A DNA stretch of 64,000 nucleotides from Paucibacter sp. PLA-PC-4 (GCF_026241155.1 NZ_JAPFGP010000003.1:62001-126000), one strand, 5' to 3'. Positions 24,459-34,154 are shown, numbered from the stretch's first letter. The notes: generated by a model not told the origin, from the letters alone. Numbers and translations are program-made.

Positions 24459-27281
24459 TCAGAACTTGAAGCTGGATGCGTTGATGGTGGCGCAGGACAC
24501 GCTCTTGAGCTGAACCAATGGCTTGGTCCTGGTCGCACCGGCACGGCCGTCGGTGTCGATGCCGATGACGGCATTGGCGCCGGACATCGTGCAGCTCACA
24601 AAGCCCTGGCCCAGCGGATCGGCGCTAACAATGCTGCTGGCCTGAAGCAACTGGCTCAGCACCAGCACGTCCTCGCCAACGGCGAAGTCAGTGACCGTGT
24701 CGCCGGCATCTAGCATGCTGCGGTAGACAAACTGGTCGCGACCGGCGCCCCCGCTCAGGGTGTCGGCGCCCGCGCCGCCCTCGATCACGTCGTCACCGGC
24801 TGTGCCGACGATGGTGTCGCGCCCGCTTCCGCCGACCACCTGCTTGACCAGGTTCAGGCCCAAGACCACCGGATCATGGTCAGAGGACTTGTAGGCGTGG
24901 GGCTGGTAATAGTCGGGGCCGCAGGCCGCGCAGGCTGGCTGCTTGAACTCGAGGTTGTAGTCGATGATCAGCGGCTCGTCGGCATTGATGGCCCAGGGCT
25001 TGGCCGAGACGACCTTGCTATTCATCGAGGCCGTCGTCAGCCCATGGTCAAGGCGGCCGGCAAAGCCGTCGAACACATAGCTGTAGGCGGCCGGATCGAA
25101 ACGACCGACCTGGTCGATGAAGGCGCCATCGCCGGTCAGCGCATGGATGGGATCTTCCTGCGCATAGGCATTCATATCGCCCAGCACGATCACATCCTGG
25201 GTGCCGGCTGCGGCCTGGATCTGGCCGACAAAGCTGCGCAGACGCTGGGCCTGATCGACGCGCGTTGCATTCCAGCAGCCTTGGCCGTCGCCCTGGTCGC
25301 CGTCGATGCCGCCCGAGGGGCAGCTGCCCTTGGACTTCAGGTGGTTGACGGCCACCGCGAAGCGCTCGCCATTCGGTGCGGCGAAGCCCTGGGCAAAGGT
25401 CGGACGGTTGTTGACCTCATTGGTATCCGACAGCGGCGCGCCCTGCAGAGTCAGGCGGCCAGGCTTGTAGAGCATGGCCACGCGGATCGCGTCGGTGCCG
25501 GTGTCAAGCGCGCCCTTGGGCACGACCTTGTAGACCGCCGAGCCCAGCTTGGCGTTGATCGCATCGGCCAGATTCTGGGCCGCGACATCGCCGTTGTTCT
25601 GGATCTCCATCAGGCCGACCACGTCGGCACTGATCGCGCTCAGCGACGCCACCAGCTTGGTCTGCTGGCGCTGGAACTCGGCCAGATTGTTCGCACCGCG
25701 GCAGTTGGAGGCCGAGCTGGCAGCGCCCAACGTACAGCCCTGGCCGCTCTGACCGGAAGCGGTCTGGCCGTTGGTGAAGGTGGTGAAGTAGTTCAGCACA
25801 TTGGCGCTGGCCACCGTGTAGTTGCCGCCTGAGGCAGCGGGCGCGGCGGTGCGCGGGTTGCTGCGCTCGAACTGCACCGGCGCGGTAGGCTGCAGCTTGT
25901 ACATCGCCGCGCCGTTCGAGGCGGCAGTGGCCAGGCCGAAGTCGATCACACCGGTCAGCGACGCGGCCGTGTCACCGGCACGCACCGTGTTGTCGGCGGC
26001 CAGATAAGGCGTCGGGTTCGGATTCTGCAGCGACAGGTTGTCGTCCAGCAGCAGCATGCGGCGCGCGTTGGCGGTGAACAGTGCCTGCGCCTCAGGCGTG
26101 CCGGGGCGATGCACATTGGTCGGGTTCAGCAGACGGCCTCCGGCGGCGATGGTCAGCTGGCCATAACGGCCCAGGAAGTAGTTCTGCTGGACCATCACCG
26201 GGCCAGCCAAGGTCACCAGCATGCCCTCATAGGCCTCCAGGCCGTCGTCGCCCAGGGCAGTCAGGTCGACCTCGACAGGCGTGATCGCGTGGCCGCTGCT
26301 GAGCACCGTGATGGAAGTCGGCGTGATCAGTTGCGTGATCGGGCGGGCCTGGGCGGCCGGGCTGCTGGCTCCGGCGATGAACTCGGACACTTTGGCCGTC
26401 AGGCTGATCTCCTGGCCGACCTGGGCGCTGTTGGCGGCGGCCGTGTAGACAAAGATGCCATCCGAGGTCGCGTTGTTGCCATCGCCGAGCTTGTCCTGCA
26501 GGTAAAAGCCGGTGCTGGTGACATGGGTCACGATGCCCCGGGTGCTGACGGTCTGGTCCTTCACCGGGCTTTGCGCGCCGCTGCCTTGGATCGTATAGAT
26601 CGCCACCGGGGTACCCACCGGTGGCGGATCTTCGCCGCCACCGCCACCACCGCCGCTACCGTCGCAAACGTTTGGTGAGGAGGCGGAATTGCGCGGCGCA
26701 GCGATGCCGGCGGTGAAGTCCGCGCTGTTGACGTCGGTGTCGGTACAACCGTTCCCGGCACGCTGCGCAGCCGTCGTGTTGCTCAGGCCGGGAGCCGGAG
26801 CGCCCTCAACGGCAGTGCTGGCGCTACCGAAGCTGACCGCATCGACCAGTTGACTCGCGCTCGGGGTGCTGGTGGCGAGCGCAGCCGTGCCGGGCACCAG
26901 CGCTACCTTTCCGGCGGTTCCGCTCATCGCTGCAAAGCCAATATGGTCGGGAGTCGGCAGCGCCTGGGTACCACCGCTGCCCGCAGCCATCTGGATCAGG
27001 AAGTAGCGGCCGGGCTGCAGCGTGTAGTTGGGCAGCAGCGTCAGCGCGCCAGTCGAGGTGCCGAAGTTACCCGCACTGGAGGCATATTGCACCGACCAGC
27101 CATTCAGGCTGATCGGGTTTTTGCCGGCATTGAAGAGCTCGACGAAATCATGGGTCAGCGTCGCGCCGTTATTACCGCCACCGCCATAAACCTGGCTGAT
27201 GACAACACCGCTGGCCGAAGCCAGAACCGCCGGTGCGGCGAAAGCCGTCAGCAGCAGGGTAACAAGAGGTTTGAGTTTCAT
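24459..27281 (-). CDS. ExeM/NucH-type extracellular endonuclease with LTD, EEP and RTX repeats
   Basis: 940 residues from ATG at 27281, which gives a proper signal peptide (MKLKPLVTLLLTAFAAPAVLASA); the frame is open 73 codons further but without a signal sequence. In order: a lamin-tail-like domain (VVISQVYGGGGNNGATLTHDFVELFN, roughly 25-150), a Gly-rich linker, an OB-fold nuclease module (GIVTHVTSTGFYLQDK, roughly 210-310), an endonuclease/exonuclease/phosphatase domain (GLMEIQNN, VILGDMNAYAQEDP, SDHDPVVLG, about 490-810), and C-terminal calcium-binding RTX nonapeptides (GGAGADTLSGGAGRD). Secreted DNase, likely for eDNA or phosphate scavenging or biofilm remodelling. Confidence 0.92.
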   Translation of the reverse strand: MKLKPLVTLLLTAFAAPAVLASASGVVISQVYGGGGNNGATLTHDFVELFNAGKNPISLNGWSVQYASSAGNFGTSTGALTLLPNYTLQPGRYFLIQMAAGSGGTQALPTPDHIGFAAMSGTAGKVALVPGTAALATSTPSASQLVDAVSFGSASTAVEGAPAPGLSNTTAAQRAGNGCTDTDVNSADFTAGIAAPRNSASSPNVCDGSGGGGGGGEDPPPVGTPVAIYTIQGSGAQSPVKDQTVSTRGIVTHVTSTGFYLQDKLGDGNNATSDGIFVYTAAANSAQVGQEISLTAKVSEFIAGASSPAAQARPITQLITPTSITVLSSGHAITPVEVDLTALGDDGLEAYEGMLVTLAGPVMVQQNYFLGRYGQLTIAAGGRLLNPTNVHRPGTPEAQALFTANARRMLLLDDNLSLQNPNPTPYLAADNTVRAGDTAASLTGVIDFGLATAASNGAAMYKLQPTAPVQFERSNPRTAAPAASGGNYTVASANVLNYFTTFTNGQTASGQSGQGCTLGAASSASNCRGANNLAEFQRQQTKLVASLSAISADVVGLMEIQNNGDVAAQNLADAINAKLGSAVYKVVPKGALDTGTDAIRVAMLYKPGRLTLQGAPLSDTNEVNNRPTFAQGFAAPNGERFAVAVNHLKSKGSCPSGGIDGDQGDGQGCWNATRVDQAQRLRSFVGQIQAAAGTQDVIVLGDMNAYAQEDPIHALTGDGAFIDQVGRFDPAAYSYVFDGFAGRLDHGLTTASMNSKVVSAKPWAINADEPLIIDYNLEFKQPACAACGPDYYQPHAYKSSDHDPVVLGLNLVKQVVGGSGRDTIVGTAGDDVIEGGAGADTLSGGAGRDQFVYRSMLDAGDTVTDFAVGEDVLVLSQLLQASSIVSADPLGQGFVSCTMSGANAVIGIDTDGRAGATRTKPLVQLKSVSCATINASSFKF

Positions 27282-27790
27282 GATGGGATGGGGAGGACAC
27301 AAAACAAAAGGCCAATTCCTCGCCAAAGGCGGCCGGCGGACACCGGAATTGCTGGCAACCCGGTTTAGCGCCGGCTCTGCGAGCAGCGCGTCCCTAGATG
27401 CTAGCGGCAAGATATGACAGCCGAAGACACCGTAAACGCGGGGGGTAGTCGGCAAGGCGGCGGGCTTGACAGGCGACCTTTCAGGGTCTGCCCGGAGCAA
27501 ACAACAGCGAAATTTGCGGCGTCACGCATTGCGCCCAAAAACGTTTGCGCAAGCCCTAAAAAATGCGCTGCCAGGATCGATTTCCTAGGGTTTCTACGAA
27601 ACTCCATCGCCACCGAGAAACCCTCTGTCTCGATATGAAACAAACTAGGTGTTTTCACCAGGATCTCGAGATGGCCGGGCAAGCGGCAGTTTCGATGCAC
27701 GGTTATAGGTGGATCTCGCACCGGAATGTGTCAAGGCCGTGACGCTTCGGATAATCGGCGCCATCTTGGTGCCCGGGTACTGCCGCTGCG
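27282..27790. other. 509-bp divergent intergenic region
   Basis: Lies between the nuclease gene (minus) and the symporter gene (plus) and should hold both promoters. It is less GC-rich than its surroundings in the middle (27500-27660), with A-rich patches such as the CCCTAAAAAATG near 27555 and a CCTAGGGTTTC near 27586. I could not assign a convincing promoter, operator, RNA or small gene. Confidence 0.6.
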
Positions 27791-29269
27791 ATGTCGCCGC
27801 TGATTCTGCTTTTCTTTGTGCTGGCCTATTTCGCGCTGCTGCTGGGCGTGGCTTGGTGGACTTCGCGGCGGGCCGACAACCAGAGCTTTTTCATCGGCAA
27901 CCGCAACAGCAACTGGATGCTGGTGGCCTTCGGCATGGTCGGCACCTCGCTGTCGGGCGTCACCTTCATCAGCGTGCCCGGCGCCGTTGGCGCCACCGCC
28001 TTCAGCTACTTCCAGATCGTGCTGGGCCAGTTCATCGGCTATGCGGTGATCGCCTTCGTGTTGCTGCCGCTGTACTACCGGCTGCAGCTGACCTCGATCT
28101 ACGACTATCTGGGCCAGCGCCTGGGGCCGCGCAGCTACCGCACCGGCGCCGGCTTCTTCATTTTGTCGCGCACGCTGGGCGCCACCGCCCGGCTCTACCT
28201 CGTGGTGAAGATCCTGCAGGACGCCATACTTGAGCGCATCGGCCTGCCGTTTTGGCTGACCGCGCTGGTGATCCTTTTGATGATCTTGGCCTACACCTAC
28301 GAGGGCGGGGTCAAGACCATTGTGTGGACCGACACCTTGCAAACCACTTGCATGCTTGGCGGCCTGATCGTCTGCGTGGCCTATCTTCTACGGAGCCTGG
28401 ACATGTCGCTGGCGCAGAGTCTGGCGAGCATGGATGCGAGCGGGCTGTCGCGCGTGTTCGAGACAGACCCGAACAGCCGCTTCTTCTTTGGCAAGCAAAT
28501 TCTGGCCGGTGCTTTCATTGCGATCGCGATGACCGGCATGGACCAGGAGATGATGCAAAAGAACATCTCGGTCAAGCGCCTGGCGGACTCGCAGAAAAAT
28601 GTGATGGTACTGGCCACCATCATGCTTGGCGTGGTGCTGCTGTTCCTCTTTCTGGGCGGCCTGCTGCATCTGTTCGCGGCTCAAGCCGGGCTGGCAGCCC
28701 AGGGCGACGCTCTGTTCGCGGCTGTCGTGCTGAACCATTTGCCGGCCTGGGTGCAGCTGGTCTTCGTGATCGCGCTGATCTCAGCACTGTTCCCCAGCGC
28801 CGATGGCGCCATCACTGCGCTGACCTCGAGCTTCTGCATTGACCTGCTGAACCTGCAGCGCCGCGGCGACTGGAGCGAGGCCAAGCGCCTGGTCGTGCGC
28901 AAGCGCGTCCATCTGGGCTTTGCCGCGCTTTTCTTGTTGCTGGTAATGGTGTTCAAGTGGGTCAACAACCCCAGCATGATCGGCCTGATTCTCAAGCTGG
29001 CCGGCTACACCTATGGACCGCTGCTGGGCCTGTTTGCCTTTGGCATCCTGACACGGCGCTCGGTGCGCGACCGCTGGGTGCCGATGGTGGCGGTGGCTGC
29101 GCCGCTGCTGAGCTGGCTGCTTGACAGCCAGCAGCGCGCACTGTTTGGCAGCTACGAGCTAGGGTTGGAGCTGCTGCTGATCAACGGTGCGCTGACCTTT
29201 GCCGGGCTGTGGCTGCTGTCTCATGCAGCAAGCCGAGCGTCGAACTCGGCAAGGCAGCGCTCGGCATAG
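27791..29269 (+). CDS. Sodium:solute symporter (SSS family)
   Basis: 492 residues, about thirteen membrane helices. N-terminal FVLAYFALLLGVAWWTSRRADNQSFFIGNRNSNWMLVAFGMVGTSLSGVTFISVPG matches the SSS pattern, as do LTSIYDYLGQRLGPRSYRTGAG, YTYEGGVKTIVWTDTLQTTCML and SALFPSADGAITALTSSFCIDLL. Imports a metabolite driven by sodium; the substrate is not determinable. The last 49 bases overlap the end of the convergent gene. Confidence 0.93.
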   Translation: MSPLILLFFVLAYFALLLGVAWWTSRRADNQSFFIGNRNSNWMLVAFGMVGTSLSGVTFISVPGAVGATAFSYFQIVLGQFIGYAVIAFVLLPLYYRLQLTSIYDYLGQRLGPRSYRTGAGFFILSRTLGATARLYLVVKILQDAILERIGLPFWLTALVILLMILAYTYEGGVKTIVWTDTLQTTCMLGGLIVCVAYLLRSLDMSLAQSLASMDASGLSRVFETDPNSRFFFGKQILAGAFIAIAMTGMDQEMMQKNISVKRLADSQKNVMVLATIMLGVVLLFLFLGGLLHLFAAQAGLAAQGDALFAAVVLNHLPAWVQLVFVIALISALFPSADGAITALTSSFCIDLLNLQRRGDWSEAKRLVVRKRVHLGFAALFLLLVMVFKWVNNPSMIGLILKLAGYTYGPLLGLFAFGILTRRSVRDRWVPMVAVAAPLLSWLLDSQQRALFGSYELGLELLLINGALTFAGLWLLSHAASRASNSARQRSA

Positions 29270-30066
29270 TCACGGAAATCGGCGTGCACCAGCGCCACCC
29301 GACCGGCCATCAGCTCTCGGGAGCGCCGGGCTTCCAGCAAATCACCGGCCACCAGCGCCGCCAGACCCAAGGCCTGATAGGCGAAGCAGTACTCGTAGTC
29401 GTCCGCAGCATTGGCCTCGCAGGCCTGCAGCCCGGCTCGCGCCGCCTGCAGTGCCAGCACACCCTCGCCAGCCGCCGCAGCGCACATCGCCAGCTGCCAG
29501 TCGGCCCGCTCGATCTGCAGCCAGCCGCCGGCACGCTGCCAGGCGATACGGGCCAGCTGCGCGGCCTCCAGCATCGCGGCGCAGGCCTCGCCGTCACCGG
29601 GCTTGAAGTAGTAGCGCAGATCGGCCGCCACATTGTTGGCGACCGCGGCCCAGGCCTGCTGGGCCTCGGCGTCATCGCCATGCGCCTGCGCCAGGGCTTG
29701 GGCGGCTTGCAGCAACGCTCCCTGCCCAGCAAAGTCACGACTGCGGGTGCGCGCCAACGCGGCGTTGTAGTGCGCGCGGATCCGATCAGGCGGGGTCAGA
29801 TCTTGCCAGTCGGGGCTGCTGCCCGCGGCAAGTGCGATGGCCGCGCGGGCACGGGCTGCATCAGGCGGCAGCAGCGCCGCCAGGCCCTGGCCATCGGCAA
29901 GATGGCCCAGCAGGATGTGCTCGGCGGCACGCAGCCAGGCGTCGCGCTGGGCCGCATCGCCGTCCTCCAGCACACCTGCGCCTTCGCGCAACAGCGCGGC
30001 GGCCTCGGCCGGCTGTTCGGGGTGGATCTGCAACGCTTGCTGGGTCAGGTCTTCAAGCTGGCTCAT
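29221..30066 (-). CDS. Hypothetical helical-repeat protein
   Basis: 281 residues, start ATG at 30066 with GGAG about ten bases ahead; a start at 30084 would add six residues. The sequence is alanine-rich and helical throughout, with TPR-like spacing (EAAALLREGAGVLEDGD, YNAALARTRSRDFAGQGALLQAAQALAQAHGD, YEYCFAYQALGLAALVAGDLLEARRSRELM). No catalytic motif or signal peptide. The function is unknown; I would guess a scaffold or a cytoplasmic repeat protein. Divergent from the ABC exporter genes (71-bp gap) and convergent with the symporter, overlapping it by 49 bp. Confidence 0.75.
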   Translation of the reverse strand: MSQLEDLTQQALQIHPEQPAEAAALLREGAGVLEDGDAAQRDAWLRAAEHILLGHLADGQGLAALLPPDAARARAAIALAAGSSPDWQDLTPPDRIRAHYNAALARTRSRDFAGQGALLQAAQALAQAHGDDAEAQQAWAAVANNVAADLRYYFKPGDGEACAAMLEAAQLARIAWQRAGGWLQIERADWQLAMCAAAAGEGVLALQAARAGLQACEANAADDYEYCFAYQALGLAALVAGDLLEARRSRELMAGRVALVHADFRDYAERCLAEFDARLAA

Positions 30067-30137
30067 AGGGGGCTGGCTCCGCATCTCGTGGCCAGCATTA
30101 TTGGCACAATCCAGCCTCCTCGACACCCCGGGCTCCC

Positions 30138-31898
30138 ATGACCCTGACCCAGCTGATCGCCGGCTTTGTTCGCCGGCACTGGCGCGCCTATCTGGCCTCT
30201 GCCCTGATGCTGGCAGCCATCGCGGTGCTGACCGTCTGGATTCCGCGCCAGGTCGGCGCAGTGGTCGACGCCATGGTGGCCGGCCGCCTGTTGGAGCAGG
30301 GCCTGTGGCGCGAGCTGGGCCTGCTCGCGCTGGCCGGCCTGCTGATCTATCTGTTCCGGGTCGGCTGGCGCATCGCGCTGTTCGGCGCGGCCTACCAGCT
30401 CGGCCGGGAGTTGCGCACCCGTCTCTACGAGCGCCTGACCCTGCAAGGTCCGGTGTTCTTCCAGGCCAAGCGCACCGGCGATCTGATGGCGCTGGCGACC
30501 AATGACATCGACGCGGTCGAGATGGCCGCTGGCGAGGCCTTGCTGGCGGCATTCGACGGCTCGCTGACCCTGATCCTTGTGCTGTCGATGATGACTCTGG
30601 GCGTCGACTGGCGCCTGGGCTTGGCCGCCCTGCTGCCCTTTCCGCTGATGGCCCTGGCCTTCTGGCGCATTTCCGACCATGTCCACCACGCCTGGAAATC
30701 GTCGCTGGACCGCTTCTCGCTGCTGAACCAGCATGTCCAGGAGGGCCTGGCCAGCGTGCGTACGCTGCGGGCGCTGGGCCTGACCCGGCGCAATGCGAGC
30801 CAGTTCGCCGCGCTGGCCGACAGCGCCGGCGAGGCCAGCTATCAGGCCCAGCGCTGGGAGGCCGCCTACGAGCCGGCGGTCGGCATGACGCTGACCGCCG
30901 CGATGGCGATAGCGCTGGGGCTGGGCGGCTGGTTGGTGGCGCGCCAGGAGCTGAGCATTGGCCAGCTCACCTCATTCACGATGTATCTGGGCCAGCTGAT
31001 TTGGCCGATGTTCGCGGCCGGTTGGGTGCTGTCGCTGCTGGAGCGCGGACGCGCCGCCTGGAACCGGCTGGCGCCGGTGCTGGAGGCGCCGCTGACTTTG
31101 GCCGACGAGGGTCAGGGGGGGCTGCCGACTGGCGCCGAGATCGATTTCGAGCAGCTGTCCTTCGCCTACCCCAGCGAGGAGGCCACTCCACGCCTGGCGC
31201 TGGAGACGGTCAGCCTGACCCTGAAGCCCGGCCAGACCCTGGGCCTGGTCGGCCCAACAGGTGCCGGCAAGTCCACGCTGCTGCGCCTGCTTTTGCGCCA
31301 GTTCGAGCCCGGCAGTGGCCGGGTGTGCATCGGGGGCAAGAGCTTGCCGGAGATCGGTCTGGCCGCGCTGCGCAACTCCATTGCCTGGGTACCGCAGGAG
31401 CCTTTTCTGTTTTCGGCCTCGATTGCCGAGAACATCGCGCTGGCCAAGCCCGGCGCGAGCCGCGAGCAGGTCGAGCAGGCGGCCGAGCTCGCCGCCGTGC
31501 ATGGCGACATCAAGCGCCTAGCGCAGGGCTACGATACCCTGGTCGGCGAGCGCGGCGTGACCCTGTCCGGAGGCCAGCGCCAGCGTGTCGCGATCGCCCG
31601 CGCCCTGCTTAGCGACGCGCCCATCCTGCTGCTCGACGATGCACTGTCGGCGGTCGACACCGGCACCGAGACGCAGATCCTTGATCACTTGCGCGAGCTG
31701 CGGGAGCAGCGCCCCGAGCGCTGCGTGATCATCGTTAGCCACCGGCTCAGCGCGGTGATGGAAGCCGATCAGATCGCGGTGCTACGCAAGGGCCGCATTA
31801 CCGAGCAGGGCAGCCACGCGCAGCTGCTGGCTCTTGAGGGCTGGTACGCAACGCAGTGGCGCTACCAACAACTGGAGGCCAGCCTCGATGCCGCCTGA
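30138..31898 (+). CDS. ABC exporter half-transporter, MdlA-like
   Basis: 586 residues: six-helix exporter membrane domain (1-310) fused to an ATPase domain. Walker A GPTGAGKST, Q-loop VPQEPFLFSASIAEN, signature LSGGQRQRVAIARAL, Walker B ILLLDDALSAVD. The residue after the Walker B Asp is Asp rather than the catalytic Glu, typical of the degenerate subunit of heterodimeric exporters such as MdlA/SmdA. It overlaps the next half-transporter by 11 bp. Likely function is efflux of drugs, lipids or peptides; substrate unknown. Confidence 0.92.
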   Translation: MTLTQLIAGFVRRHWRAYLASALMLAAIAVLTVWIPRQVGAVVDAMVAGRLLEQGLWRELGLLALAGLLIYLFRVGWRIALFGAAYQLGRELRTRLYERLTLQGPVFFQAKRTGDLMALATNDIDAVEMAAGEALLAAFDGSLTLILVLSMMTLGVDWRLGLAALLPFPLMALAFWRISDHVHHAWKSSLDRFSLLNQHVQEGLASVRTLRALGLTRRNASQFAALADSAGEASYQAQRWEAAYEPAVGMTLTAAMAIALGLGGWLVARQELSIGQLTSFTMYLGQLIWPMFAAGWVLSLLERGRAAWNRLAPVLEAPLTLADEGQGGLPTGAEIDFEQLSFAYPSEEATPRLALETVSLTLKPGQTLGLVGPTGAGKSTLLRLLLRQFEPGSGRVCIGGKSLPEIGLAALRNSIAWVPQEPFLFSASIAENIALAKPGASREQVEQAAELAAVHGDIKRLAQGYDTLVGERGVTLSGGQRQRVAIARALLSDAPILLLDDALSAVDTGTETQILDHLRELREQRPERCVIIVSHRLSAVMEADQIAVLRKGRITEQGSHAQLLALEGWYATQWRYQQLEASLDAA

Positions 31899-33681
31899 AG
31901 TCAAAGAAGAAGATAAGGAAGCCAAACCTTGGGCCTCGGTAGGCCTGTTGCTGGAGTCGGCCCAGGGCGAGCGCCCCACCCTGCTACGCGGGGTCGTCTG
32001 GCTGGTGATCGCGGCTGGGCTCGAAGCGCTGGGCCCCATCATCGGCAAGTACTTCATCGACCACTATCTGCTGCCGCGCCAGTTCAATGTCATGGCCATG
32101 GCCGGCCTGCTGGCGGCGTTGCTCTTGAGCGGCTGGGCAGCAAGCTGGATACGCTATGCACAGCTGACCCGCATGGCGGGTGTGGCACGGCGCTCGGTAA
32201 TGCGGCTGCGCGAGCGGGTGTATGCCCATGTGCTGGCGCTGCCTATGGCCTTTTTCGACAAAGCCATCACTGGTCAGTTGGTCAGCCGAGTCACCAATGA
32301 CAGTGAAGCCGTCAACCAACTCTACCGTCAGGTGCTCTATGTGATGCTGGACTCCAGCATCGTCGTGATCGGCTCGATGATCGCAATGGCCTGGCTGGAC
32401 TGGCGACTGATGCTGATCGTCGCGATGCTTGTACCGGCCATGCTGATCATCATCACGCTGTACCAGCGCCTGTCCAGCAGCGCGGTGGCGCGCTCGCGCC
32501 AGCTGCGCAGCGAGATCAACGCCCATATGGCCGAAAGCATGGCCGGCATGGCGGTGCTGCAAGCCAGCAGCGCAGCGCCGCGCTTCGCCGAGCGCTTTGC
32601 CGACACCAACAGCCGCCAGTTCGGCGCCCGCATGGACGAGTTACGCGCCAACGCCTGGCTGCTGCGCCCGGCGCTCGACCTGTTGAACGTGCTGCTGATC
32701 GTGACCCTGATCTACGGCTTCGGTCAACGCCAAGTCTCCATGGGCCAGGGCGCGCTGGAGGTGGGTCTGCTTTATGCCTTCTTGGCTTACATCGCCCGCG
32801 TGGTCGAGCCGCTGATCCAGATCACGATGCAGTTCGGACAGCTGCAGCAATCGATGGTGGCAGCCGCGCGGGTGCGCACCCTGCTGCAGCAAACGCAGCC
32901 CGTGCCGCCGACCCAGACCGGCCTACAGATAGCGCGCGGCCATATCCGCATTGACGAACTGAGCTTCGGCTACGACCCGGCGCATCCAGTGTTGCATGAT
33001 CTGAGCTTGGACTTCCCTGCCGGCAGCTTTGTCGGCATCGTCGGCCACACCGGTAGCGGCAAATCCACGCTGCTGTCGCTGCTGCTGCGCTTTTACACGG
33101 CCCAGAGCGGACGCATCGCGATCGATGGCCTGAGCCTATCGAGCCTACCGGACGAAGCCTTCCGCGCCGCCGTTGGCCTGGTGCCCCAAGAGCCCTATCT
33201 GATGGCGGCCAGCGCGCGCGAGAACATAGCGATGGGCCGCAACATCCCCGAGCACCAGCTGATCGCTGCCGCCAAGGCCGCCCGCATCGACGACTTTTTG
33301 GCCTCCCTGCCGCAAGGCTATGACACGATGCTGGGCGAAGGTGGTGCGCGAGTCTCGACGGGGCAAAAGCAGCTGATCGCGATGGCCCGAGCGTTGGCTG
33401 GCGCGCCGCGCATCCTCTTCCTCGACGAAGCCACCTCCAATATCGACAGCGCCACCGAGCGCGTCATCAGCGAAGCCTTGCAAGCGCTGCGCGGCCAGGT
33501 CACCGTGGTGGCCATCGCGCACCGCCTCTCGACGATACGCGAAGCCGACCAGATCATCGTGCTCAACCACGGCCATCTGGCAGAGCGCGGCACGCACGAG
33601 CAGCTGATGGGCCACAACGGCGGGATCTATCAACGCTTGGTGCAATTGCAGGCGCTGGATGCAGGGGTTGGGCAGAGTTGA
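31888..33681 (+). CDS. ABC exporter half-transporter, MdlB-like
   Basis: 597 residues from ATG at 31888 (GGAGG ten bases upstream). Exporter membrane domain with the SRVTNDSEAVNQLY coupling helix region, then an ATPase domain: Walker A GHTGSGKST, Q-loop VPQEPYLMAASAREN, signature VSTGQKQLIAMARAL, Walker B ILFLDEATSNID with the catalytic Glu present. The signature motif is STGQ instead of SGGQ. With the upstream gene it forms a heterodimer having one canonical and one degenerate ATP site. Confidence 0.92.
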   Translation: MPPEVKEEDKEAKPWASVGLLLESAQGERPTLLRGVVWLVIAAGLEALGPIIGKYFIDHYLLPRQFNVMAMAGLLAALLLSGWAASWIRYAQLTRMAGVARRSVMRLRERVYAHVLALPMAFFDKAITGQLVSRVTNDSEAVNQLYRQVLYVMLDSSIVVIGSMIAMAWLDWRLMLIVAMLVPAMLIIITLYQRLSSSAVARSRQLRSEINAHMAESMAGMAVLQASSAAPRFAERFADTNSRQFGARMDELRANAWLLRPALDLLNVLLIVTLIYGFGQRQVSMGQGALEVGLLYAFLAYIARVVEPLIQITMQFGQLQQSMVAAARVRTLLQQTQPVPPTQTGLQIARGHIRIDELSFGYDPAHPVLHDLSLDFPAGSFVGIVGHTGSGKSTLLSLLLRFYTAQSGRIAIDGLSLSSLPDEAFRAAVGLVPQEPYLMAASARENIAMGRNIPEHQLIAAAKAARIDDFLASLPQGYDTMLGEGGARVSTGQKQLIAMARALAGAPRILFLDEATSNIDSATERVISEALQALRGQVTVVAIAHRLSTIREADQIIVLNHGHLAERGTHEQLMGHNGGIYQRLVQLQALDAGVGQS

Positions 33682-33695
33682 TCGACAATCCTCCA

Positions 33696-33965
33696 ATGGC
33701 CCAAGGTAAACGAATCTCCGCAGACATTGACAGCGACGCGCTCCAGGCGATCAAGGAGATCGGGGCGGCCGCCAAGCAGGCCCGCCTGAGCGCAGGCGAG
33801 GGCCAGGCAGTTGCTGCCACGCGGCTAGGCGTTCATGTGCAGACCATCGCGCGCATCGAAGCGGGTGAGCCGGGTGTCTCGATCGGTCATGTAATGGGGC
33901 TGCTTGCGCTCTACAGCCTGGCGCTTAGCCTGCCGCCACCGCAGGGCGAAAAGTCGCCGCACTGA
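33696..33965 (+). CDS. XRE-family helix-turn-helix protein
   Basis: 89 residues from ATG at 33696. One Cro/C1-type HTH: QARLSAGEGQAVAATRLGVHVQTIARIEAGEPGVSIGHVMGLLALYSL. The spacing resembles HipB-type antitoxins, but no hipA gene follows: the next gene is on the other strand. Could be a solitary regulator of the ABC exporter operon 14 bp upstream, or a relic of a toxin-antitoxin pair. The N-terminal 30 residues are not recognisable. Confidence 0.8.
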   Translation: MAQGKRISADIDSDALQAIKEIGAAAKQARLSAGEGQAVAATRLGVHVQTIARIEAGEPGVSIGHVMGLLALYSLALSLPPPQGEKSPH

Positions 33966-33968
33966 CAC

Positions 33969-34154
33969 TCAGAGCATCTCCACAACCCGCTGCACGATCA
34001 GCACCGCAAAGAAGCCCAGCGCCGCCAGCACGGTCCATTTGATGATCACCAGGCCACGCTGGCGCCAGACCACCTGGCGGGTGCCCGCGTACATCGCGAA
34101 ACAAAGAATGCCGGCGAGCAACAGCAGGCCGACGAGGATGCGGAAGAACACCAT
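33969..34154 (-). CDS. Small two-helix membrane protein
   Basis: 61 residues with two hydrophobic helices (VFFRILVGLLLLAGILCFAMYAG and GLVIIKWTVLAALGFFAVLIVQRVV) separated by a basic loop (TRQVVWRQR). It starts 14 bp after the lpxC stop on the same strand, so it is the last gene of that unit. Function unknown. It ends 3 bp from the convergent HTH gene. Confidence 0.75.
   Translation of the reverse strand: MVFFRILVGLLLLAGILCFAMYAGTRQVVWRQRGLVIIKWTVLAALGFFAVLIVQRVVEML

Noticed and set aside
33696-33965. HipBA-type toxin-antitoxin module
   Set aside because: Only an HTH protein is present; no HipA-like gene follows.
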